A stretch of DNA of 64,000 bases from CADEDH01 sp039201605 (GCA_039201605.1 JBCCRO010000004.1:215591-279590); one strand, 5' to 3'. Shown: positions 27,861-36,754, counted from the first letter of the stretch. Notes: generated from the sequence alone by a model not told the origin. Program-made: numbers and translations.

Positions 27861-29273
27861 ATGACCGAGACAGCCTTACCCCGTTCGGTCATCATCCGTC
27901 TCAGCGCCGGCTACCTGGGAATGTCGACCCTGATCAACCTGATCAACACCCTGCTGGTCTTCTTCTACCTGCCACCGGAGTCGGCCGGGCTGCCGACACT
28001 CGTCACCGAGGCCACCGTGCTCGGCATTCTCAACGTAGTGGCCATACTGGCCGCCGCCGGGCGCCTAACCGACGCCATCACCGACCCGCTGATCGCCTCC
28101 CTGTCGGATTCGAGCAAACACCGCCGGGGTCGGCGGATCCCGTTCATGGCGGCCGGCATGATCCCGGCCGCCCTGGCCACGTGGCTGATGTTCGTTCCGC
28201 CGGTCGACTCCCAGAGCGCCTGGAACATCGTGTGGATCCTCATCGTCCAGGTGATCCTGTACGTCGCCCTCACCGCCTACGTGACCCCCGCCTTCGCCCT
28301 GGTGGCCGATCTCGGCCGCACCCCGATGGAACGGCTGCGCATCTCGACCTGGACCTCGGTCGCCTGGGCCTTCGGCCTCGTGGTGGCGGCGACGACGCTG
28401 TTCGTCGCCGGCATCTTCGAGAGCTCGGTCGGCACCTACCGGGGCTGGCAGGTGGCGGCCGGTATCACCTGCGTGATCGGCCTCGGCTTCATGGCGGTGC
28501 CGGTGTTCACCCTCGACGAACGCAAGTGGACGTCGTCGCAGGAGCCGTCGTCGATCCCGCTGCTCCCGGCGGTGCGCTTCGTCCTCCGCAACCCGTACTT
28601 CCGGTTCTACGCCGCCGCCGACTTCGCCTACTTCGGCGGCCTCGCCATCATCCAGACCGGCCTGCTGTTCTACATCACGGTGCTGGTCGAGCTCGAGGAG
28701 TGGGTGAGCACCGTCCTGCTCCTGATCATGGTGGTGGCCTCGATCGGGCTGTTCCCCCTCGTCGCCGCCTGGGGTCAGCGCCTCCGGGGCGGCAAGAAGC
28801 CGACGATCGTGGCCTTCTTCCTCGGCTCGGCGGTGTTCGCCACCATCGCCGGACTCGGCCTGGTCGACCAGTGGCCCTTCGCCCAGGTGGCGGTACCGGT
28901 GATCATCTTCGCCGTGCCGTTCGCCATTCTCAGCGTGATGCCGGGTTGGATCCTGTCCGACATCGCCGAGCACTCCTCACTGGAGACCGGGGAGTCGCGG
29001 GCGGCGATGTTCTACGCCACCCGCACCTTCCTCCAGAAGTTGGCCACCACCGTCGGCGTCGTGCTGTTCGCCCTGTTGCTCCAGCTCGGCCGTGACGTGG
29101 ATGACGACCTCGGCGTCCGCCTGACCGGCATCGCCGGCGCCGTGCTCTACCTCGTCGCCGCCTGGCTGTTCAGCCAGTACGACGAGCGACGGCTCCAGAG
29201 CGAGTTGGCCGAGGGTCAGGCCCGCCTCGCCGGACGCGGCAGCGACCGCGACCCCGAGTCGGCCGAGGCCTAG
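27861..29273 (+). CDS. GPH/MelB-type MFS cation symporter
   Basis: A 470-residue transporter with about 12 hydrophobic helices. The segment RLTDAITDPLIASLSDSSKH, followed by RRGRRIPFM, is the conserved cation/sugar motif of the glycoside-pentoside-hexuronide family (MelB, LacS). Members import sugars or sugar acids with sodium or protons; the substrate cannot be inferred. I chose the ATG at 27861 because the upstream in-frame extension is low in coding character. It is divergent from the glutamate-receptor-like gene, sharing about 225 bp of regulatory DNA. Confidence 0.8.
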   Translation: MTETALPRSVIIRLSAGYLGMSTLINLINTLLVFFYLPPESAGLPTLVTEATVLGILNVVAILAAAGRLTDAITDPLIASLSDSSKHRRGRRIPFMAAGMIPAALATWLMFVPPVDSQSAWNIVWILIVQVILYVALTAYVTPAFALVADLGRTPMERLRISTWTSVAWAFGLVVAATTLFVAGIFESSVGTYRGWQVAAGITCVIGLGFMAVPVFTLDERKWTSSQEPSSIPLLPAVRFVLRNPYFRFYAAADFAYFGGLAIIQTGLLFYITVLVELEEWVSTVLLLIMVVASIGLFPLVAAWGQRLRGGKKPTIVAFFLGSAVFATIAGLGLVDQWPFAQVAVPVIIFAVPFAILSVMPGWILSDIAEHSSLETGESRAAMFYATRTFLQKLATTVGVVLFALLLQLGRDVDDDLGVRLTGIAGAVLYLVAAWLFSQYDERRLQSELAEGQARLAGRGSDRDPESAEA

Positions 29274-29278
29274 TTCGG

Positions 29279-29343
29279 GATCACCGATCGCTGGTCCGAT
29301 GTGCGGGCCCGAGATCACCGATCGCTGGTCCGATGTGCGGGCC
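29279..29343. repeat. Tandem direct repeat, 31-bp unit with 34-bp period
   Basis: A 31-bp unit beginning GATCACCGATCGCTGGTCCG occurs at 29279-29309 and again, identically, at 29313-29343. It lies just after the GPH symporter stop and before the convergent quinone oxidoreductase. The identity of the copies indicates a recent duplication or a functional element. Confidence 0.85.
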
Positions 29344-29372
29344 GGCCTACGACGACGTCGGCGCCGCCGACG

Positions 29373-30344
29373 TCAGGGGACGACGACGAGCTTGCCCCGG
29401 GCCTTGCGATCCATCATCGCCCGGAGGGCCTCGCCCGCCTCGTCCAGCCCGTAGCTGCCCGACACGTGGGGCTGGAGCCGCCCCGCGGCCGTCAGTTCGA
29501 TCAGCTCGTCCGACACGGCGTTGCTCAGCTCCGGCTCCTTGGCCGTCATCGCCCCGTAGAACACGCCCACGATCTGGCAGCTCTTCAGCAGGGTGAGGTT
29601 GAGCGGGATCGACGGGATGCCGGCGGTGAAGCCGATCACCATGAACCGGCCCTCCCAGGCGATGGCCCGCAACGCCGCCTCGGCGTAGTCGCCACCCACG
29701 CAGTCGTAGACCATGTTGACGCCGGCGCCGCCCGTCAGCTCCTTGGCCCGGTCCTTGAGGTTCTCCTCGGCGTAGTTGATCGTCTCGTCGGCGCCGCGCT
29801 CGCGGCACAGGTCGAGCTTCTCCTCGGTCGAGGCGGCGGCGATGACCCGGGCTCCCATCAACTTGCCCAACTCCACCGCCGACAGACCGACCGACCCGCC
29901 GGCACCCAACACCAGCATGGTCTCGCCCTCCTGCAGCTCGCCCCGATACTTGAGGCCGTACAGGGTCGTGCCGTAGGCGTAGTTCAGGCCGGTCACCTCG
30001 GCGAACCCGACGGTGTCGGGGAGGATGCGAAGCCGGTCGGCGGGAGCGGTCGCCAGCTCGGCGAAACCGCCCGTGCCCTGCCCACCGACGACGCGGTCGC
30101 CCACGGAGACGGCGTCGACGCCCTCGCCGACGGCGGAGACGACACCGGCGACCTCACCGCCGGGGATGTAGGGCGGTGGGGCCTTGAACTGGTACTTGTC
30201 TTCGAGCATGAGGGTGTCGGGGAAGGTGACGGCGCACGCCTTCACCTCGATCTGGGCCTCACCCGGGCCCGGGGTCGGGTCGTCCATCTCCTCGACCACC
30301 AGGTTCTCCGGCGGGCCGAACTCCTTGCAGACGACTGCTCTCAT
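29373..30344 (-). CDS. NADPH:quinone oxidoreductase, zinc-independent MDR family
   Basis: A 323-residue medium-chain reductase of the quinone oxidoreductase group. The N-terminal GroES-like domain lacks the zinc-binding cysteines of alcohol dehydrogenases. The Rossmann motif is VLGAGGSVGLSAVELGKLMG. Other family marks are PGGEVAGVVSAVGEGV and the end ALRAMMDRKARGKLVVV. Members reduce quinones or the double bond of enones with NADPH. It lies downstream of paaC on the same strand with 90 bp between paaC stop and this start reversed in order, so it could be co-regulated, but it has its own start region. Confidence 0.85.
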   Translation of the reverse strand: MRAVVCKEFGPPENLVVEEMDDPTPGPGEAQIEVKACAVTFPDTLMLEDKYQFKAPPPYIPGGEVAGVVSAVGEGVDAVSVGDRVVGGQGTGGFAELATAPADRLRILPDTVGFAEVTGLNYAYGTTLYGLKYRGELQEGETMLVLGAGGSVGLSAVELGKLMGARVIAAASTEEKLDLCRERGADETINYAEENLKDRAKELTGGAGVNMVYDCVGGDYAEAALRAIAWEGRFMVIGFTAGIPSIPLNLTLLKSCQIVGVFYGAMTAKEPELSNAVSDELIELTAAGRLQPHVSGSYGLDEAGEALRAMMDRKARGKLVVVP

Positions 30345-30434
30345 GCGCTCCCCTATCTCGTCGATGGATCGCCCAACAGTACGCGTTCGTCCCGCCGACG
30401 CCGAGTTGAGGACCCCACACGGGCCGAGAGGCCG

Positions 30435-31202
30435 CTACCAGAGGGCGAGGGGATCGAGGTCGATGACCTCGCGCATCCGGGACATGAGCGGGTCGAACCA
30501 GCTCGAGCGGAGCCGACGGCCCTCCTGAGCCGGGGCGATGCCCCACTCGACCGGACCGAAGCGATCGGTGACCATGTCCATCCACGGCGCACGCAGATCG
30601 GCCACGCTGCCGCCGATCACCCCATCGGCCAGAGCCTCGCCCTCACCGGCGACCGGCTCGAACATGCCGAGGGCCAGGGGCGCCCACAACCGCACGGCCG
30701 ACTGCAGCCGGGGCCCGGAGTCGGGGTCGCCGAGCAGCACGTCGAGCAGGCCGTCGCCGTGCCGCCGGTGGTACACCTCTTCCCGCTCGACCCGGACGGT
30801 CGCATCGGCGAGCGCGGCGACGGTCGACGAGGAGAACTGGGCCCACCGGAGCTGCTCGGCGCGGTCGTAGAGCCAGTGCCGGACGAGGGCCTCGGCCCAG
30901 TCGTCGGTCGGCCGCTCGGTGAACCAGCAGCTGCGGTAGTCCTCGCCGGCCCGCTGGAGGGCGAGTTGGTCGATGGCGGCCTCGCCGTCGATCGAGCCGT
31001 CGTCTCCGACGACCACGGCGTACAGGAGGGCGGCGTGGCCGAGCTCGTCCTGACCGATGCTGCAGAAGGCCAGGTCCTCCTCGAGGAACGGGGTGACCCC
31101 GATCCATTCGGCGTACTGCTGGCCCATCAGGTGTTCGTCGTCGGCGAGGGACAGGACGACCTCGATGCCGCCCGGCCCCAGCTCGCTTGCGAGATCAGCC
31201 AT
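30435..31202 (-). CDS. paaC: Phenylacetyl-CoA epoxidase subunit PaaC
   Basis: A 255-residue ferritin-fold subunit. It keeps helical motifs of PaaC: DDEHLMGQQYAEWIGVTPFLEED, IGQDELGHAALLYA and EREEVYHRRHGDGL. PaaC is the structural partner of the catalytic PaaA in the PaaAC core of the epoxidase that adds oxygen to phenylacetyl-CoA. It starts at the ATG at 31202, which overlaps the paaB stop by eight bases. It is the last recognised gene of the unit paaA-paaD-paaB-paaC. Confidence 0.9.
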   Translation of the reverse strand: MADLASELGPGGIEVVLSLADDEHLMGQQYAEWIGVTPFLEEDLAFCSIGQDELGHAALLYAVVVGDDGSIDGEAAIDQLALQRAGEDYRSCWFTERPTDDWAEALVRHWLYDRAEQLRWAQFSSSTVAALADATVRVEREEVYHRRHGDGLLDVLLGDPDSGPRLQSAVRLWAPLALGMFEPVAGEGEALADGVIGGSVADLRAPWMDMVTDRFGPVEWGIAPAQEGRRLRSSWFDPLMSRMREVIDLDPLALW

Positions 31203-31506
31203 TGGCCGACACCTCGGCTCGCTTTGCCGCCTCGGCCGCCGCCTCCCGGGCCGCCCTTCGGCGGGCGGCGACCGCCTTGCCGTCGTGGTGGCGATGGGGC
31301 TTGTCGGCGTTGGTGCCGAGGAAGTCGTCGTCGGCCACGAGCACGTGGTCGCGGCGCACCAGCCACAGGCGATCGCCCTCCCCCCGTCGGACGTAGCTCT
31401 CGCGGGCCAGCACCAGGGCCAGCTCGTCGTTGGCGGCATCGAGGGCGCCGGCGTGCCGGTACTCGTCCTTGCCGTCGCGCTTGAGGAACACTTCGTAGAG
31501 GGCCAT
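31195..31506 (-). CDS. paaB: Phenylacetyl-CoA epoxidase subunit PaaB
   Basis: A 103-residue protein starting MALYEVFLKRDGKDEYRHAGAL, the typical opening of PaaB; VRRGEGDRLWLVRRDHV follows. PaaB bridges two PaaAC cores in the epoxidase complex. The Arg/Ala/Lys-rich C-terminus (AREAAAEAAKRAEV) is common in actinobacterial PaaB. The start is one base after the paaD stop codon, and its end overlaps paaC, so translation of these genes is coupled. Confidence 0.92.
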   Translation of the reverse strand: MALYEVFLKRDGKDEYRHAGALDAANDELALVLARESYVRRGEGDRLWLVRRDHVLVADDDFLGTNADKPHRHHDGKAVAARRRAAREAAAEAAKRAEVSANG

Positions 31507-31507
31507 G

Positions 31508-32002
31508 TCAGCTCCGGAGTACTTCGATGGTTTCGATGCAGTGCTCGCACCGGTGGACGGCTCGACAGCGGCTGGGGCCGAAGAGCGAACGCTCCTCGGT
31601 CGGTTTGCCGCACCGGGGGCAGGGCACCGGGCCCGAGCCGATGCGGACGGCGACGGTGAAGCGGTCGGCCAACACCGCCCGGGCCTTCGGGGTGACCCGC
31701 TCGATCGACCAGGTCGGGGCCGTCAGCCATCGCACCTCGGCCCGGTCGAGGCCCGGCACGGAGCGCACGGCGCCCGAGACGTCCTCGGCGATCATGGCCA
31801 GGGCGGGGCAGCCGCTGAACGTCGGTATGAGACCGACGTGGGCGGTGGTGCCGTCGACCTCGACGGAGAAGACGAGGCCGAGTTCGACGATGGAGATGCC
31901 CGGATACTCCGGGTCGTCGACGGTGCCGAGGACGTTCCATACGGCGGCGATCAGGTCGTCGACCGTCACCGTCTCGGGCTGAAGGGGACCGACGGTCGTC
32001 AT
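31508..32002 (-). CDS. paaD: PaaD, iron-sulfur/metal assembly factor of the phenylacetyl-CoA epoxidase
   Basis: A 164-residue protein with an N-terminal MIP18/DUF59 domain (VDDPEYPGISIVELGLV, PTFSGCPALAMIAEDV) and a C-terminal zinc ribbon: CPRCGK and, later, HRCEHC. PaaD is thought to help insert iron into the epoxidase or its reductase and is needed for activity. Its start ATG shares one base with the paaA stop, which places paaD directly after paaA, unlike the E. coli order paaABCDE. Confidence 0.9.
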   Translation of the reverse strand: MTTVGPLQPETVTVDDLIAAVWNVLGTVDDPEYPGISIVELGLVFSVEVDGTTAHVGLIPTFSGCPALAMIAEDVSGAVRSVPGLDRAEVRWLTAPTWSIERVTPKARAVLADRFTVAVRIGSGPVPCPRCGKPTEERSLFGPSRCRAVHRCEHCIETIEVLRS

Positions 32003-32925
32003 CAGACAACCCCCGCCGGCACCCGGTCGAGGGCGTCGCGCACCCAGGACGAGTTCTCCCAGTTCTCCCGGGCCTCCCGGATCCGGCGCTCGGAGTCGGG
32101 GCCACCGTTGGCGATGGCCCGCTTCAAGGGCTCCCAGTCGATCTCGCCGATGATCCAGCGCTTGGTGTCCTCGTCGTAGCGAAGGTCGGGGTCGGGCACG
32201 GTGAACCCGTAGGAGTGGAGCATGGGCACGAACTTCTGGACCCAACCATCCCGGAGCACCTCGTTGCGCTCCGACTTGATGTGCCACCGCAGCAGCTTGT
32301 CGTTGGGCTTGGTGTCCGGCCCGAAGAGCTGGAGGGCCGGCCAGAACCACCGATCGAGCGACTCCTGGAACATCTCCCGCTGCAGTGGGGTGCCCTGCGA
32401 GAAGCGGAGCATCCGGTCTTCGCCCAGACGCATGTGGAACCCCTCCTCGGAGATGATGCGCTTGAGGATCCGCTTGTAGGGGCCGTAGGAGCAGTTCTTG
32501 AACACCGCCTGCTGGCTGGCGAGGGCGGCGGCGTCGACCAGGAAGGCGACGGCGACCTGATCGCCCCAGCTGTGCACCCGGTAGTGGAACACGTTGTGGA
32601 ATTTGCTCTTGCCGGCGAAGAGATCCTCCAACATCTCGGTGCGGGTCTTGATCCCCATGTCGGCGGCCACCATGTAGAGAAGGTGGGCGTGGCCGATCTC
32701 GTCCTGGGTCTTGGCCAGGACCGACATCTTGGCCCGCAGGCCGGGGGTCCGAGGGATCCAGTCCCGCTCGGTCAGACCGCCCATCAGCTCGCTGTTGGCG
32801 TGCAGCTCGATGAACTGGAACACCGCCTGGCGGTACTCGTCGGGCATCTCATCGTCGACCTCGACGATTCCTCGGTTGTCGAGGAAGTCCTCGAAGTCCT
32901 CCATCGACGTCCACGTTCTCGGCAT
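32002..32925 (-). CDS. paaA: Phenylacetyl-CoA epoxidase catalytic subunit PaaA
   Basis: A 307-residue diiron protein, close to the 309 of E. coli PaaA. The diiron ligand motifs are intact: KTQDEIGHAHLLY (Glu and E-x-x-H) and SEEGFHMRLGEDRM (E-x-x-x-H). It turns phenylacetyl-CoA into the 1,2-epoxide. I chose the ATG at 32925, since the in-frame ATG at 32985 would lie inside the operator and upstream of the predicted transcription start. First gene of the paaADBC unit, divergent from paaX. Confidence 0.95.
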   Translation of the reverse strand: MPRTWTSMEDFEDFLDNRGIVEVDDEMPDEYRQAVFQFIELHANSELMGGLTERDWIPRTPGLRAKMSVLAKTQDEIGHAHLLYMVAADMGIKTRTEMLEDLFAGKSKFHNVFHYRVHSWGDQVAVAFLVDAAALASQQAVFKNCSYGPYKRILKRIISEEGFHMRLGEDRMLRFSQGTPLQREMFQESLDRWFWPALQLFGPDTKPNDKLLRWHIKSERNEVLRDGWVQKFVPMLHSYGFTVPDPDLRYDEDTKRWIIGEIDWEPLKRAIANGGPDSERRIREARENWENSSWVRDALDRVPAGVV

Positions 32926-32974
32926 GGTGACCCCCTGGCGGTCCGGGCGGTTCGGAGTGACCGCTTCCACATTC

Positions 32975-33002
32975 ATGATACACACGAATGCCCACTTGGC
33001 AA
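32975..33002 (-). promoter_or_regulatory. Predicted paaA promoter
   Basis: On the minus strand, TTGCCA (33002-32997), 16 nt, then TATCAT (32980-32975) form a plausible sigma-70 type promoter. Transcription would start near 32968, giving a leader of about 40 nt before the paaA ATG at 32925. Its -10 element overlaps the left operator arm. Confidence 0.55.
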
Positions 33003-33015
33003 GTTTTGTGTATCA
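32976..33015. promoter_or_regulatory. Inverted-repeat operator between paaA and paaX
   Basis: TGATACACA at 32976-32984 is mirrored by TGTGTATCA at 33007-33015 with 22 nt between. The arm-centre distance is 31 bp, about three helical turns. E. coli PaaX boxes start with TGATTC and end with GAATCA, so the TGAT/ATCA ends agree with a PaaX-type site. The arms overlap both predicted -10 regions, so binding would block both genes until phenylacetyl-CoA releases the repressor. Confidence 0.75.
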
Positions 33016-33024
33016 CGTTACGAT
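32996..33024 (+). promoter_or_regulatory. Predicted paaX promoter, possibly leaderless
   Basis: TTGGCA at 32996-33001, 17 nt, then TACGAT at 33019-33024. Transcription would begin close to 33031, at the GTG start of paaX (33032), so the mRNA would have no leader, a common arrangement in actinobacteria. The -35 element overlaps that of the opposite paaA promoter. Confidence 0.5.
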
Positions 33025-33031
33025 GTGGGGC

Positions 33032-33934
33032 GTGACGACAGCGGACCTCGGGACCACGACGACAGCGGCGCTGACACCGGCCACGGCGGCGGTGCTCGAC
33101 CGCTACGCCCACACCACGGGCAGCAGCGCCCGGGTCCTGCTCACCACGATCTTCGGCGATGCCCTGCTCCCCCGGGCCCAGGCTGCGCCGGTCGGTGCCC
33201 TGATCGATCTCGCCGCACCGCTCGGCATCAACGATCGCAACGTGCGCACCACCCTGCAGCGGCTGTCCGCCGAGCGGCTGGTGACGGCCGAGCGGATCGG
33301 CCGCCGCTCGTTCTACCAGGTGCACCCGGATGCGGTGTCGACCTTCGTCGCCGCCAACCGCCGCATCTACGAGCGTCCCCTCCTCGCCTGGGACGGGGAG
33401 TGGACGGTGGCCGTTCTCGGCGCCGACGCCGACGACGAGGCCCGGGCCGAACTCCACCGGCGCCTGGGCTGGCTGGGCCTGGCCCCGGCCGCCCCCGGCG
33501 TCCTCGCGTCGGCCCTCGTCACCCCCGACGAGGTGACCGAGGCCGTGGCCGACGGGCCCGGACTCGGCGGCGTGCTGGCGCTCACCCGAGGGCCGGTCAC
33601 GGCGGGCACGCTGCTCGACGACGATGGTCGGCGTCGTTTCTTCGATCCCGACGGCCAGCTCGACGAGCGCTATCGCACCCACCTCGACACCTTCGCCCCG
33701 GCGTCGGCTCCCGACCGCCTGGTCGACGCCGCACCGGTCGACGCCTTCGTGCTGCGGACCCTGGTGGTCGACTCCTGGCGTCGTCTCGCCCTCCGGGCCA
33801 CCGACATCCCCGCGGAGCTCGAGCCCGACGGTTGGCGGGCCGAGGCCGCCTTCGAGCAGACGGCGACGATGCTGGCCGCATTGCGCCCGGCGTCGGAGGC
33901 GCACCTCGATCGGGTGCTGGCCACCGAGGGATAG
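33032..33934 (+). CDS. paaX: PaaX-family transcriptional repressor
   Basis: A 300-residue regulator. The N-terminal winged helix reads GALIDLAAPLGINDRNVRTTLQRLSAERLV followed by GRRSFYQVHPD; this sequence is split here: PaaX-type helix GALIDLAAPLGI, recognition helix NDRNVRTTLQRL. The middle and C-terminal domains (WTVAVLGADADDEAR, LVVDSWRRLALRA) match PaaX. In E. coli it represses paa genes and is released by phenylacetyl-CoA. I chose the GTG at 33032; the ATG at 33023 would lie within the -10 element. Position and operator support control of paaADBC and itself. Confidence 0.88.
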   Translation: MTTADLGTTTTAALTPATAAVLDRYAHTTGSSARVLLTTIFGDALLPRAQAAPVGALIDLAAPLGINDRNVRTTLQRLSAERLVTAERIGRRSFYQVHPDAVSTFVAANRRIYERPLLAWDGEWTVAVLGADADDEARAELHRRLGWLGLAPAAPGVLASALVTPDEVTEAVADGPGLGGVLALTRGPVTAGTLLDDDGRRRFFDPDGQLDERYRTHLDTFAPASAPDRLVDAAPVDAFVLRTLVVDSWRRLALRATDIPAELEPDGWRAEAAFEQTATMLAALRPASEAHLDRVLATEG

Positions 33935-34077
33935 CGGCCGGCGGGTCGGGTCACGGTCTGGTCCGGCGACCTGTCCGACGGGTCCGACCCGGTCCGGATT
34001 TGCCCTACAGTGTCGGGCAGGTGGGCCGGGCGGCAGAGGCCGTCACCCCTACCGAAGCGGCAAGTGAGGGCCGAACC

Positions 34078-34719
34078 ATGGGTTTGATCATTCTTATCGT
34101 CCTGATCGTCATCGTCGTCCTGATCGGCGTGTTCCTGGTGTCGATCTACAACAAGCTGGTGCGGCTCCGTGAGCGGACCCGCGGCGCCTTCGCCCAGATC
34201 GACGTGCAGCTCGAGCGGCGTCACGATCTCATCCCCAACCTGGTCGAGACGGTGAAGGGCTACATGAACCACGAGCGGGAGACCCTCGAGGCCGTGGTCA
34301 ACGCCCGGGCCGCCGCCACCCAGGCCCGCATCGAGGTGTCGGGCGACCCGGAGAACCTGGAGGCCATGCAGAAGCTGGCCCAGTCCGAAGGTGCGCTGGA
34401 GGGTGCGCTCGGCCGCCTCCTGGCCGTGGCCGAGGCCTACCCCGATCTGAAGGCCAATCAGAACATGGCCCAACTCACCGAGGAGCTGACCACGACGGAG
34501 AACAAGATCGCCTTCGCCCGGCAGAACTACAACGACCAGGTCAACACCTACCAGGAGTACAAGACCACCTTCCCGCCAGTGCTGTTCGCCAACGGCTTCG
34601 GCTTCGCCGACGCCGCCTACCTCGATCTCGACGCCGACGGCAAGGTCCACAAGCGCGACAACATCCAGGTCTCCTTCGACGACGACCCGCAAGCCCCGAG
34701 GCCCGGTCTGAGCGACTGA
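34078..34719 (+). CDS. LemA family membrane protein
   Basis: A 213-residue protein with one N-terminal membrane segment (residues 2-23) and an extracytoplasmic or cytoplasmic helical domain typical of LemA: YNKLVRLRERTRGAFAQIDV, RRHDLIPNLVETVKGYM, AYPDLKANQNM, TTENKIAFARQNYND and TFPPVLFANGFGF. The exact function of LemA is unknown, but it is very often encoded beside an M48 protease, as here, with one base between the genes. The start ATG follows a GTGAGGG region 8-14 nt upstream. Confidence 0.92.
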   Translation: MGLIILIVLIVIVVLIGVFLVSIYNKLVRLRERTRGAFAQIDVQLERRHDLIPNLVETVKGYMNHERETLEAVVNARAAATQARIEVSGDPENLEAMQKLAQSEGALEGALGRLLAVAEAYPDLKANQNMAQLTEELTTTENKIAFARQNYNDQVNTYQEYKTTFPPVLFANGFGFADAAYLDLDADGKVHKRDNIQVSFDDDPQAPRPGLSD

Positions 34720-34720
34720 C

Positions 34721-36754
34721 ATGGATTTTCAATCCCATCAGGACCAGGCGAGGCAGGGCACCACCCGCCTCATCATCCTGCTGGTCATGGGTATCACGGC
34801 GATCGTCGCCATCGTGACGGCGATCCTGACCGGCGTGATGCTGTACGCCTCCGGCGAGGTGCTGCCGCTGCAGGCGTTCAGCGTCGCCGCCCCGGTGACC
34901 ACGATCGGCATCGTCGGTACCTCGCTGCTCAAGTCCAACCAGATCAAGGGCGGCGGCGGTTCCTACGTCGCCGCTTCCATGGGCGGCCGCCCCGTCGACT
35001 TCAACACCCTCGACGCCAGCGAGAAGCAGCTGGCCAACGTGGTGGAGGAGATCGCCATCGCGTCGGGCATGCCCGTCCCGGCGGTGTACGTGCTCGACGA
35101 GGAGCCGGGCATCAACGCCTTCGCCGCCGGCTGGTCGGCCGACAACGCCGCCATCGGGGTGACCCGAGGAGCGCTGCAGCAGCTCAATCGACGTGAGCTG
35201 CAGGGCGTGATCGCCCACGAGTTCGCCCACATCGCCAACGGCGACTCCCGGGTCAAGACCCGGATCATCGGCTGGGTCTACGGCATCGCCATCATCACCG
35301 TCATCGGTCGCCTCCTCCTCCATCACCTGTGGTGGGCACCCCGCAGTCGAAACAACCGGGACAACAACAACGCCGCACTGGTCATCATGGCCGCCGGGGT
35401 CGCCCTGCTGATCGTGGGCTGGGCCGGGACCCTGTTCGCCCAGATGATCCAGGCCGCCGTCTCCCGCCAGCGGGAGTATCTGGCCGACGCCTCGGCCGTG
35501 CAGTACACCCGCGACCCGTCGGGCATCGGCGAGGCTCTGATGAAGATCGGCGGGATGGGCAGCGGCAACAAGGTCCGGGCCGCCCACGCAGCGGAGACCA
35601 ATCACCTCTTCATCTCCTCGGCCATGACCAGTGTGTTCGCCTCCCACCCGCCGCTGAAGGACCGCATCACCCGCCTCCTCCCCCAGTGGAATGGGGAGTT
35701 TCCGGCGCCCCAGCAGGTGGCCGAGGCCCCGTCGTCCGGTCGCCGCGCCCCGGCCGGCGGTCGATCGGGTCGGCCCGCCGGTCGGCCCCAGGCCACGTGG
35801 GGCGGGGCGCTCCCGGCCCAGGTCGCGATCCCCGGCCTCCCCGTCGATCCGATGGTGATCGCCGCCGGGGGCTCCAGCCGCACGTCGTCGTTCACCCCAC
35901 CGGCCCCGGCCCAACCCCAGGCCACGTCGGCCCGGCCCCCGGTGAACGGCGCCCGCCAGTACGGCCCACCAACCTTCGACGGGCCCACCCAGGACCACAT
36001 CGAGCACGCCCAGAACCTCCTGGCCCGGATCCCCGAGCCGACCCAGAACTTCCTCCACACGAGACAGGGCGCGGTGGCGGCGGTGGTGGGCGCTCTCGCC
36101 TCCGACGATCCGAGCATCCGGCCCCAACAGCTGGCCCTGGCCGCCCAGGCCACCTTCCTCGACGTGGGCTACCTCGACGCCGCCGGGCGGGTGATCACCG
36201 ACCTCGACCGGCCGCTCCAACTGCCGGCGATCGACATCGCCCTCCACTCGATCCGGGAGACGCCCTACGACTTCAAGCGGTCGTTGGTGGCCACCATCGC
36301 CGCCATGGGCGGGGCCGGTGACGTCGACGACCTCTTCCGGTGGATCCTCCGGCGGGTGATGCTGCGTCACCTGGAGGCCGAGACCGACACCGGCGATCGC
36401 CGTCACACGGTCAATCTCGGCGGCCGTCTCGACGATGCGATCACCGTCTACGCCACCCTCGCCCGGTACAACAGCTCGGGCCAAGGGCAGGCCGACGCCG
36501 CCTTCGGGGCCGCCCTGGCCCAGATCGGGGTGGCCCACACCCCGCTCCCCGCCGCCCAGCCCGACCAGTTCCCCCGCCTCGATGCCGCCCTCGACCGACT
36601 GGGCGACCTCGACCGCCAGGCCCGCCAGGATTTCGTGGCCGGGGCCACCGCCGTCGTCATGCACGACAACCGGGCCACCGCCGATGAGGCCGAGCTGCTC
36701 CGGGTGGTGGCCGACGCCGTAGGCCTGCCGGTCCCGCCGTTGCTGCCCGCCTGA
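34721..36754 (+). CDS. M48 family membrane metalloprotease with long C-terminal domain
   Basis: A 677-residue integral membrane protease. Two membrane helices near the N-terminus precede the catalytic zinc motif HEFAH (166-170); another helix pair lies at about 184-205 and 213-235, and SRQREYLADASAV (about residue 250) brings the third zinc ligand. After a proline-rich linker (345-430) there is a helical domain of about 240 residues seen in large M48 proteins paired with LemA. Members degrade misfolded membrane proteins. Start is one base after the lemA stop. Confidence 0.88.
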   Translation: MDFQSHQDQARQGTTRLIILLVMGITAIVAIVTAILTGVMLYASGEVLPLQAFSVAAPVTTIGIVGTSLLKSNQIKGGGGSYVAASMGGRPVDFNTLDASEKQLANVVEEIAIASGMPVPAVYVLDEEPGINAFAAGWSADNAAIGVTRGALQQLNRRELQGVIAHEFAHIANGDSRVKTRIIGWVYGIAIITVIGRLLLHHLWWAPRSRNNRDNNNAALVIMAAGVALLIVGWAGTLFAQMIQAAVSRQREYLADASAVQYTRDPSGIGEALMKIGGMGSGNKVRAAHAAETNHLFISSAMTSVFASHPPLKDRITRLLPQWNGEFPAPQQVAEAPSSGRRAPAGGRSGRPAGRPQATWGGALPAQVAIPGLPVDPMVIAAGGSSRTSSFTPPAPAQPQATSARPPVNGARQYGPPTFDGPTQDHIEHAQNLLARIPEPTQNFLHTRQGAVAAVVGALASDDPSIRPQQLALAAQATFLDVGYLDAAGRVITDLDRPLQLPAIDIALHSIRETPYDFKRSLVATIAAMGGAGDVDDLFRWILRRVMLRHLEAETDTGDRRHTVNLGGRLDDAITVYATLARYNSSGQGQADAAFGAALAQIGVAHTPLPAAQPDQFPRLDAALDRLGDLDRQARQDFVAGATAVVMHDNRATADEAELLRVVADAVGLPVPPLLPA

